The position numbers and the translations under genes were made by a program. The notes beneath the pieces were generated by a model that saw only the letters and a list, made by a program, of their open reading frames with translations, did no database searches and was not told the DNA's origin. A DNA stretch of 5,034 nt, from contig JAHKBC010000204.1 in assembly GCA_018825725.1 (NCBI GenBank), forward strand, positions 1 to 5,034. Direction: 5' to 3'. Below, piece by piece: positions 1 through 4,192 of this stretch. The stretch comes from Candidatus Omnitrophota bacterium (GTDB taxonomy: Bacteria > Omnitrophota > Gorgyraeia > Gygaellales > Profunditerraquicolaceae). The first letter of the stretch is position 1. Every line of letters begins with the position of its first letter.

Positions 1-1
1 A

Positions 2-469
2 AGGGAGTTGAAGATAGATGACCGGGTATTAGTTAAGGCGCCGATGGGCAGCTGCGTTTTTAAAGATGAAGGTAAAAAAATTGCCTTTTTAATAGGCGGC
101 ATTGGGATTACTCCGGTTATTTCGATTATTGAATATATTACTATGAATAAGATAAAGAGCGATGTTTTATTGCTCTATTCCAACCGTTTTGAAGAAGAAA
201 TTGCTTTTAAGAAAGAATTGGATTACTGGCAGGCTGCTAATCCTGATATCAAGATATGTTATTTGGTCAGTGATGGCGAACCTAAGGATAAGGCTTGCCT
301 ACATGGCCGTATTGACCAGGGCTTACTAAAGAACAAGGCTTCGGATTTAGCGCAGCGCACAGTCTTTATTTTCGGTCCACCGAAAATGGTAGAGGCTATG
401 CAGGGATTAACCCAGGAGGCGGGGTGCGCCAAAGAGAATATTCGTATTGAAAAGTTTATAGGCTATTAA
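2..469 (+). CDS. FNR-superfamily NAD(P)H-binding flavin oxidoreductase, 3' part (5' end outside window)
   Basis: This is the C-terminal 155 codons of a reductase that moves electrons between NAD(P)H and a flavin, and on to a small acceptor. The reading frame is open to the left edge. A TTG at 8-10 is not a credible start, because the protein begins in mid-domain with the end of the flavin-binding barrel (LVKAPMGSC). Visible motifs, numbered from the first complete codon, are the pyridine-nucleotide loop GGIGITP at 32-38, the conserved segment VLLLYSNR, the FGPPKMVEAM motif at 124-133 (usually CGPPxM, with Cys replaced by Phe here) and the family ending EKFIGY. Family members are about 230-250 residues, so roughly 80-100 residues lie upstream. 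No C-terminal [2Fe-2S] cysteine cluster follows, which argues against PyrK-type subunits. Only 24 nt separate it from the flavodiiron gene. I infer that it is the reductase feeding rubredoxin or the flavodiiron protein. The family call is firm, the partner is a guess. Confidence 0.85.
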   Translation, partial: RELKIDDRVLVKAPMGSCVFKDEGKKIAFLIGGIGITPVISIIEYITMNKIKSDVLLLYSNRFEEEIAFKKELDYWQAANPDIKICYLVSDGEPKDKACLHGRIDQGLLKNKASDLAQRTVFIFGPPKMVEAMQGLTQEAGCAKENIRIEKFIGY

Positions 470-493
470 TTTGTTTAATAAATGGAGCATAAA

Positions 494-1675
494 ATGTCAG
501 CCGTAGAGATAAAGAAAGATATACATTGGGTAGGGGTTGTTGATTGGAATGTGCGTGATTTTCACGGCCATACCTATACTACTAAAAGAGGGACTACTTA
601 TAATTCTTATCTTATTAAAGACGAGTTGATTGCTTTAGTGGACACAGTACGCGCTCCTTTTACTGAAGAGTCTATTGCTAATATCAGGCAGATCGTTCCT
701 CTCGAAAAGATTGATTATATAATTGCTAATCACGTAGAGGCTGACCATTCCGGAGCGTTGCCTAAATTGATGAAGCTTTGCCCTAAGGCCAAGGTAGTCG
801 GCACAGCCAAATGCAAAGAAGGATTATACAGGCATTATTATGAAAACTGGGATTTTCAGGTAGTTAAGAGCCAGGATAAAATAAAATTAGGCCAGAGAAC
901 TCTTACCTTTTTAGAAGCTCCTATGTTACACTGGCCGGATAGTATGTTTACCTACATACCGGAGGATGCTTTATTAATGCCTAATGACGCTTTCGGGCAG
1001 CATTATGCTACGAGTTTTCGTTTTGATGATGAGGTTGAGCAGGTAGTGCTTATGGAGGAGGCAGCAAAATATTATGCCAATATCCTCTGGCCGTTAAGCA
1101 GTTTGGTGTTAAGAAAGATTGAAGAGGTGCAGAAGTTGAATATACCCATTAAGATGATCGCTCCCAGCCATGGTATTATCTGGCGCAAGGACCCAGGAAA
1201 GATTATTCAGGCATATTTGTCCTGGGCCAGTAATGAAACCAAAAAGAAGGTTGTAGTGGTTTTCGAAACCATGTGGGGCGCAACTGAGAAGATGGCGAGA
1301 AAAATTAGCGAAGGCCTGATAGATGCGGGATTAGAGGTTAAGCTTTATGATATTGCCCGCTCTGACCGTACCGATATATTCAAAGAGATGCTGAATGCAA
1401 AAGGATTTATCATCGGTTCATCTACTCATGATAATGATATGCTGCCGAATATCGCCTCTTTTATGGAATTATTAAAAGGGCTTAAACCAAAAAACAGAGT
1501 AGTTGCCGTTTTTGGCTCTTATGGCTGGGCCGGAGGGGCGGTTAAGGAGTTGGAAGAGGTTTTAAAAGAAACAGGCATTCAGGAGATTAAACCTTCGATT
1601 TCTTTTCAATATCTCCCGGATGAAGAGGGGATGAAGAAGTGTTACGATTTTGGTGTAGAATTCGCCAGGCTTTAA
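494..1675 (+). CDS. fprA: A-type flavodiiron protein (rubredoxin:oxygen or NO oxidoreductase)
   Basis: This cytoplasmic enzyme reduces O2 to water, and in many homologues NO to N2O, with electrons from rubredoxin. The 393-residue product has an N-terminal metallo-beta-lactamase-like diiron domain (about 1-250) and a C-terminal flavodoxin domain (about 252-393). The full diiron ligand set is present: H80, E82, D84 (HVEADH motif), H146, D165 and H226. These positions nearly coincide with those of the Desulfovibrio gigas enzyme. The FMN phosphate loop is seen as ETMWGATE near 258-265, and the loop GSYGWAGG near 341-348. It ends after the flavodoxin domain, so it has neither the fused rubredoxin of class B nor the flavin-reductase domain of class C. 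The free rubredoxin gene 10 nt downstream fits this. An in-frame ATG lies at 482, but TGGAG at 483-487 sits 6 nt before ATG 494, while nothing resembling a Shine-Dalgarno precedes 482, so 494 was chosen. Sequence alone does not separate O2 from NO preference. Confidence 0.96.
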   Translation: MSAVEIKKDIHWVGVVDWNVRDFHGHTYTTKRGTTYNSYLIKDELIALVDTVRAPFTEESIANIRQIVPLEKIDYIIANHVEADHSGALPKLMKLCPKAKVVGTAKCKEGLYRHYYENWDFQVVKSQDKIKLGQRTLTFLEAPMLHWPDSMFTYIPEDALLMPNDAFGQHYATSFRFDDEVEQVVLMEEAAKYYANILWPLSSLVLRKIEEVQKLNIPIKMIAPSHGIIWRKDPGKIIQAYLSWASNETKKKVVVVFETMWGATEKMARKISEGLIDAGLEVKLYDIARSDRTDIFKEMLNAKGFIIGSSTHDNDMLPNIASFMELLKGLKPKNRVVAVFGSYGWAGGAVKELEEVLKETGIQEIKPSISFQYLPDEEGMKKCYDFGVEFARL

Positions 1676-1685
1676 GGAGGTTGTT

Positions 1686-1844
1686 ATGCAAAAATATCGT
1701 TGTAATGTTTGTGGGTATATTTATGATCCGGCAGTGGGGGATCCGGATAACGGAATAAAAGCAGGCACGGCTTTTGAAGCCTTGCCGGATGGCTGGGTCT
1801 GTCCGGAGTGTGGTGTTGGAAAAAGTGAATTTGAGAAAATTTAA
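1686..1844 (+). CDS. Rubredoxin
   Basis: This 52-residue one-electron carrier has a single Fe(S-Cys)4 centre. Both knuckles are complete: C6-x2-C9-G near the N terminus and C39-P-x-C42-G near the C terminus. Between them are the classic [12 protein letters not shown] segment, the [14 protein letters not shown] stretch and a closing KSEFE. Aromatic core residues Y11, Y13, F30, W37 and F49 are in place, and the length is typical of the family. A strong AAGGAGG at 1674-1680, overlapping the flavodiiron stop codon, lies 5 nt before the ATG, so the two genes are almost certainly cotranscribed. Its likely role is to carry electrons from the upstream FNR-like reductase to the flavodiiron protein, and probably to the superoxide reductase and rubrerythrin-like protein further on. 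The protein family is certain from sequence. The partner list is inferred from context. Confidence 0.97.
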   Translation: MQKYRCNVCGYIYDPAVGDPDNGIKAGTAFEALPDGWVCPECGVGKSEFEKI

Positions 1845-1847
1845 GGG

Positions 1848-2012
1848 ATGAGAAGAAAGGGTGCTCTTACTAGACATTTAGAAGGAAAGGGCAAAACAGG
1901 GATTACACCTGGTGCTAATCAGTACCCAACGCTTGAGATGGATTGCGTTGGTGTGGCTTTGTGGCCAAATTGCGCCGGTGTTGTGTTCTACGATTACACC
2001 CCGCGCTTATAA
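1848..2012 (+). CDS. Possible small ORF (54 codons) of unknown function; may be non-coding
   Basis: An open frame begins with ATG 3 nt after the rubredoxin stop and ends with TAA in the loop of an inverted repeat. The conceptual product starts MRRKGALTRHLEGKGK and ends FYDYTPRL. It has a basic first third, two cysteines (33 and 42) and no membrane segment or motif that I recognise. For it: the composition is protein-like, whereas a second frame over the same bases reads as an implausible Cys/Arg-rich string, and the spacing would permit reinitiation after rubredoxin. Against it: the AAGGG in front touches the ATG, leaving no proper spacer, and the second half coincides with dense repeats. It could also be a decayed gene or chance. 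I would treat it as hypothetical only. Confidence 0.22.
   Translation: MRRKGALTRHLEGKGKTGITPGANQYPTLEMDCVGVALWPNCAGVVFYDYTPRL
1901..1920. repeat. Short inverted repeat (near-palindrome)
   Basis: GATTACAC at 1901-1908 is complementary to GTGCTAATC at 1912-1920 with one bulged C at 1915. This leaves a three-base CTG loop and an eight-pair stem. The left half, GATTACACC (1901-1909), recurs exactly at 1992-2000, where it again begins one side of a larger inverted repeat. No protein-binding consensus is recognised. It may be an operator-like palindrome or the outermost arm of the structured region. Confidence 0.45.
1926..1951. repeat. Inverted repeat, 7-bp perfect stem with 12-nt loop
   Basis: CCAACGC at 1926-1932 pairs perfectly with GCGTTGG at 1945-1951 around a 12-base loop. 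The right arm is part of the TTGCG..GGTGT repeat family described for this gap. The stem would form in RNA or single-stranded DNA. It lacks a T-tract, so an intrinsic terminator is unlikely. Confidence 0.45.
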
Positions 2013-2033
2013 GGTGTTGCGCGGGTGTTGTGT
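1943..2033 (+). repeat. Three spaced copies of a TTGCGnnGGTGT direct repeat
   Basis: TTGCGCCGGTGTTGTGT at 1970-1986 and TTGCGCGGGTGTTGTGT at 2017-2033 match at 16 of 17 positions, with starts 47 nt apart. A shorter relative, TTGCGTTGGTGT at 1943-1954, begins 27 nt before the first. The spacing is irregular and there are too few copies for a CRISPR array. The repeat could be a binding site for a regulator, a duplication created by slippage, or part of a folded RNA, since each copy also contributes to an inverted repeat. Confidence 0.55.
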
Positions 2034-2048
2034 CCGTACACAAGGAGG
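1996..2048 (+). promoter_or_regulatory. Paired hairpins ending at the Shine-Dalgarno of the ferritin-like gene (putative leader structure)
   Basis: ACACCCCGCGC (1996-2006) pairs with GCGCGGGTGT (2019-2028) in a ten-pair GC-rich stem with one bulged C and a 12-nt loop. Directly after it, TTGTGT (2028-2033) pairs perfectly with ACACAA (2038-2043) around a CCGT loop. The last A of that second stem is the first base of the AGGAGG ribosome binding site (2043-2048). An identical TTGTGT at 1981-1986 could pair with the same ACACAA, closing a larger structure around the first hairpin, so two exclusive folds are possible. The structure sits where it could tune translation of the ferritin-like gene or protect a processed mRNA end. 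It matches no riboswitch class I know. The pairing is seen in the sequence, the regulatory role is inferred. Confidence 0.4.
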
Positions 2049-2053
2049 GTAGA

Positions 2054-2530
2054 ATGGGTAAAAAAGGTACTGAAATTTCAGGAGTGGATGTAAAAGAATT
2101 GATCAAAGATTTGAACCGAGCTTATGCCGATGAATGGCTGGCGCATTTTTCTTATCTGCATATGGCCAGGACCGTAACCGGGCCAGGTTATGAAGATATG
2201 AATGAAATGCTGGAGAAGGTAGCTAAGGACGAGGCGGAGCACGCCGAAGAGATTGCCAACAGAATCCTGGAGTTGGGCGGGATGCCTCTGGCAAATATCA
2301 ATGAACTTCAGAATAATGCTAATGCCTCATTTCCTATGCCACCCAAAGACACTACCGACTACAAGAAGATTATCAAGGTAGTTGAGCTTGCTGAGGCAGG
2401 AGCTATAGAAGTATATAATAAGATTGCCTCTAAGACTTTAGGCAAAGATCATGTTACTTACCAGCTTATTACCCATATTCTCTCGGAAGAGGTTGGGCAT
2501 GAAGAGATGTTTGAAGATTTAGAGGGATAA
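2054..2530 (+). CDS. Ferritin-like (bacterioferritin/Dps-like) diiron protein
   Basis: This 158-residue four-helix-bundle protein has a complete diiron (ferroxidase-type) ligand set in the usual repeated pattern: E27-x6-Y34 in helix A, E60-x2-H63 in helix B, E114-x6-Y121 in helix C and E146-x2-H149 in helix D. It probably oxidises Fe2+ with O2 or H2O2 and stores or buffers iron in the cytoplasm, limiting Fenton damage. No haem-ligand methionine can be confidently placed, and the two-cysteine motif of thioferritin-type Dps-like proteins is absent. The ATG at 2054 has AAGGAGG at 2042-2048, 5 nt away. The frame stays open upstream to a TTG at 1943, but that extension is Cys/Arg-rich, unlike any ferritin, and lacks its own ribosome binding site. 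The gene is followed, 10 nt later, by superoxide reductase. The fold is secure. Iron storage as opposed to peroxidase function is not resolved. Confidence 0.9.
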   Translation: MGKKGTEISGVDVKELIKDLNRAYADEWLAHFSYLHMARTVTGPGYEDMNEMLEKVAKDEAEHAEEIANRILELGGMPLANINELQNNANASFPMPPKDTTDYKKIIKVVELAEAGAIEVYNKIASKTLGKDHVTYQLITHILSEEVGHEEMFEDLEG

Positions 2531-2540
2531 GGAGGTAGTT

Positions 2541-2978
2541 ATGGATACATATATTTGCAAGGTTTGTGGTTATGTTTCTTTTGGCAGCGCGCCGGAAAAG
2601 TGCCCGGTTTGTGGGGCTCCTAAGCAGGCATTTAATTTGACTGCTGATGCTATTCATAAGCCGGCTGACCCGAGCAATTTAGCTGAAGGTGATAGGAAGC
2701 ATATTCCGGTAATTGAAATCCGCAAGCAATGCGGTATAGTGGGTTCTGGTTGCATAGACGCTATCGTCAAAATCGGTTCGATAATCCATGTTATGGAATC
2801 TAAACACTATATAATGTATATCGATGCTTACTTGGATAACAACTTTATTGCCCGTTACCATATGACGCCATCGGTCAATCCAATATTGAGTTTGCATCTA
2901 AAGGCTTCTGCCGGAAAATTACTGGTTCTTGAGAATTGTAATATTCACGGCCGCTGGATGTCCGAGGCAGTCATATAG
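2541..2978 (+). CDS. Superoxide reductase (desulfoferrodoxin family) with N-terminal rubredoxin-like domain
   Basis: This enzyme reduces superoxide to H2O2 without making O2. In its 145 residues, an N-terminal metal knuckle (C6, C9, C21, C24; short CxxCG...CPxCGAPKQAF spacing as in rubrerythrin tails) precedes a superoxide reductase domain from about residue 50. The catalytic iron ligands all appear: H54 in KHIPVIE, H83 and H89 six apart in IIHVMESKHYI, and C133 with H136 in CNIHGRW. Lys53 just before H54 matches the catalytic lysine of the family. Classical desulfoferrodoxin carries a desulforedoxin domain with adjacent cysteines, so this architecture is a less usual variant. The upstream AAGGAGG (2529-2535) overlaps the ferritin stop codon, 5 nt from the ATG. 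Rubredoxin from the same cluster is the likely electron donor. The family call is firm; whether the knuckle is redox-active or only structural is open. Confidence 0.93.
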   Translation: MDTYICKVCGYVSFGSAPEKCPVCGAPKQAFNLTADAIHKPADPSNLAEGDRKHIPVIEIRKQCGIVGSGCIDAIVKIGSIIHVMESKHYIMYIDAYLDNNFIARYHMTPSVNPILSLHLKASAGKLLVLENCNIHGRWMSEAVI

Positions 2979-2980
2979 TT

Positions 2981-3463
2981 ATGCCAAAGATTCCGGGTGA
3001 TGTTTTGAGTTTTTTTCAAAGGCAGCACTTTGTCATTATATCCACTATTGACAAAGATAGCAGACCGCATAATTCCTGCAAAGGGATTGTGGATATTACC
3101 GGTGAAGGTATGGTCTATATTCTCGACCTTTATTTAAAACAGACCTTTGCCAACTTGAAGAATAACCCGAATGTGAGCATTACTGCTGTGGAAGAAGGTA
3201 GTTTCCGCGGGTATTCACTGAAAGGCCGGGCTACTATCGTCAAGAGGCAAGATCTGGAAGAAAGCCTTTTGAAGAAATGGGACGAAAAACTTGCCAAGCG
3301 CATCAGCCATCGCGTAATAAAGAATATAAGACAGGAAAAAACCGGCAGCCTTAATCCGGAAACTTTCTTGCCGAAACCCATGTACATGGTTTTAGCCAAG
3401 ATCGAAGAAGTGGTTGACCTTATGCCGGTTAATATAAAAAAGGAGCTTAGAAAATATGGGTAA
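2981..3463 (+). CDS. PNPOx-like FMN-binding split-barrel protein, function unknown
   Basis: The 160-residue product belongs to the pyridoxamine 5'-phosphate oxidase-like split-barrel superfamily, whose members bind FMN, F420 or haem as small dimers. Seen in the sequence are the opening strand HFVIISTIDKDSRPHNS (16-32), the helix-strand signature QTFANLKNNPNVSITA (54-69) typical of FMN-phosphate binding, the strand GYSLKGRATIV (77-87), and a C-terminal strand with PKPMYMVLAKIEEV. The start lies 2 nt after the superoxide reductase stop with only a distant GAGG (2964-2967), so translation is probably coupled. Its 3' end overlaps the next gene by 8 nt. This tight embedding suggests a role in the same redox pathway, perhaps as a flavin reductase or FMN-dependent electron carrier. 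True pyridoxine biosynthesis is unlikely in this setting. No substrate can be assigned from sequence. Confidence 0.82.
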   Translation: MPKIPGDVLSFFQRQHFVIISTIDKDSRPHNSCKGIVDITGEGMVYILDLYLKQTFANLKNNPNVSITAVEEGSFRGYSLKGRATIVKRQDLEESLLKKWDEKLAKRISHRVIKNIRQEKTGSLNPETFLPKPMYMVLAKIEEVVDLMPVNIKKELRKYG

Positions 3464-3932
3464 TATATTTACTGCCAGTGAAGTAGTTGAATTAGGTATT
3501 CAGATCGAGAAGAATGGGAGGGATTTTTATAATTTGGTAAAAGAAAAATCCAATAGTCCCAAGGCCAGGGAAAAATTCGAGTATTTGGCTAAACAAGAAG
3601 AGGCTCATATCCAGGTTTTTAAGCGCCTCTTGGAACAAACTCAGAAATATGAGCCAGCGGAAAGTTACCCGGGAGAATATCTGAATTACTTAAATGCCGT
3701 GGCTGACGAACATGTCTTTACCAAAGAACATAAAGGTGAAGAGGTGGCCAGGGGTATAAAAAGCGATAAAGAAGCAATTGAATTGGCCATAGGATTTGAA
3801 AAAGATTCGATTATTCTTTTTGGAGTGATGAAGGGGGTTGTTTCAATAGATGGGCATAAGATTATTGATCAGTTGATTAAACAGGAGCAATCTCACTTGG
3901 TGCAGTTGGTAGAGATAAAAAAGAATATTTAA
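3456..3932 (+). CDS. Rubrerythrin-like diiron protein lacking a rubredoxin domain
   Basis: The 158-residue ferritin-like four-helix protein resembles the erythrin/rubrerythrin group. Diiron ligand motifs are E18-x6-Y25, E48-x2-H51, E115-x6-F122 (Phe where Tyr is usual) and E144-x2-H147. The segment between helix pairs (about 64-104) is long and rich in acidic residues and includes H86 and H92. Rubrerythrins reduce H2O2 to water with electrons from rubredoxin, and normally carry a C-terminal rubredoxin domain. Here the protein stops right after the fourth helix, so electrons would have to come from a separate carrier such as the rubredoxin at 1686. The ATG at 3456 overlaps the preceding gene by 8 nt, with AGGAG at 3441-3445, 10 nt upstream. 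It is clearly diverged from the ferritin-like protein at 2054 and not a recent duplicate. Peroxidase activity is inferred from the family and context. Confidence 0.87.
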   Translation: MGNIFTASEVVELGIQIEKNGRDFYNLVKEKSNSPKAREKFEYLAKQEEAHIQVFKRLLEQTQKYEPAESYPGEYLNYLNAVADEHVFTKEHKGEEVARGIKSDKEAIELAIGFEKDSIILFGVMKGVVSIDGHKIIDQLIKQEQSHLVQLVEIKKNI

Positions 3933-3949
3933 TTAGAGAGGGGAAAAAG

Positions 3950-4186
3950 ATGGATAAAAATGTGTTTGTATATAGTACTGCTACCTGCCCTTATTGCGTA
4001 AGGGTTAAACAATTCTTAAAGGATAATAATGTAAGTTTTACCAATTATGATGTTGCTAGTGACCAGCAAAGGGGAGAAGAAATGATTAAGAAGTCCGGGC
4101 AGATGGGCGTTCCGGTTTTGGATATCGGCGGCGAAATTATCGTTGGTTTTGATAAAGATAGAATTAAAGAGTTATTGGGGATATAA
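3950..4186 (+). CDS. Glutaredoxin-like small thiol-disulfide oxidoreductase (CPYC)
   Basis: This 78-residue thioredoxin-fold protein has the active site C13-P-Y-C16 after a first strand (NVFVYSTATCPYC), the cis-proline at V54-P55 (MGVPVLDI) and a GFD turn at 67-69. The length fits the short glutaredoxin/NrdH-like class. It exchanges dithiols with partner proteins in the cytoplasm. A GAGGGG at 3938-3943 lies 6 nt before the ATG, 17 nt after the rubrerythrin-like gene. Only 6 nt separate it from the following AhpF/TrxB-like reductase, which is the obvious candidate to reduce it directly without glutathione. Seen: active site and fold signatures. Inferred: that it relays electrons to a peroxidase or protein disulfides. 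It cannot be told from sequence whether it binds glutathione. Confidence 0.92.
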   Translation: MDKNVFVYSTATCPYCVRVKQFLKDNNVSFTNYDVASDQQRGEEMIKKSGQMGVPVLDIGGEIIVGFDKDRIKELLGI

Positions 4187-4192
4187 GAAATT

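Larger units (their letters stand above)
1845..2053 (+). other. 209-nt intergenic gap rich in short repeats, between rubredoxin and ferritin-like genes
   Basis: This is the only long gap in the window. Its first half (about 1845-1900) is purine-rich and without obvious structure. Its second half (1901-2043) is unlike the flanking genes: 1921-2040 is roughly 53% G+C in an AT-leaning neighbourhood, and it holds four inverted repeats and several direct repeats, listed separately. I see no convincing sigma-70 promoter pair. A TATAAG at 2008-2013 lies in a hairpin loop and has no matching -35 at normal spacing. I also see no hairpin followed by a T-run that would act as a terminator, and no tRNA or known riboswitch consensus. 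It may be a 5' leader for the ferritin-like gene, a processed intercistronic spacer, or the remains of a small mobile repeat. Confidence 0.6.

Noticed and set aside
482..493. Upstream ATG at 482 as the flavodiiron start
   Set aside because: No ribosome binding site lies before it; TGGAG overlaps this ATG and is correctly spaced for ATG 494, and residue numbering from 494 aligns with the known enzyme.
1899..2006. tRNA or other known structured RNA
   Set aside because: The stems do not form a cloverleaf with a 7-bp acceptor and GTTCRAnYC loop, and no SRP, 6S or riboswitch consensus is recognisable.
1985..2013. Sigma-70 promoter using TATAAG at 2008-2013
   Set aside because: No acceptable -35 lies 16-18 nt upstream; the nearest TTGTGT (1981-1986) leaves a 21-nt spacer, and the box sits in a hairpin loop.
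1996..2028. Rho-independent terminator after rubredoxin
   Set aside because: The stem is GC-rich but is followed by GTTGTGTCC, not a T-run.
1924..2033. Integron attC-like site
   Set aside because: ACCCAAC at 1924-1930 fits the RYYYAAC core, but no GTTRRRY partner core is present; each GTT in the stretch has the wrong following bases, and there is no integrase or cassette array.
1943..2033. CRISPR array
   Set aside because: There are only two to three imperfect copies of a short repeat with unequal spacing (27 and 47 nt) and no cas gene.
1943..2053. N-terminal extension of the ferritin-like gene from a TTG start
   Set aside because: The extra 37 residues are Cys/Arg-rich and unlike ferritins, there is no Shine-Dalgarno before 1943, and a perfect AAGGAGG precedes ATG 2054.
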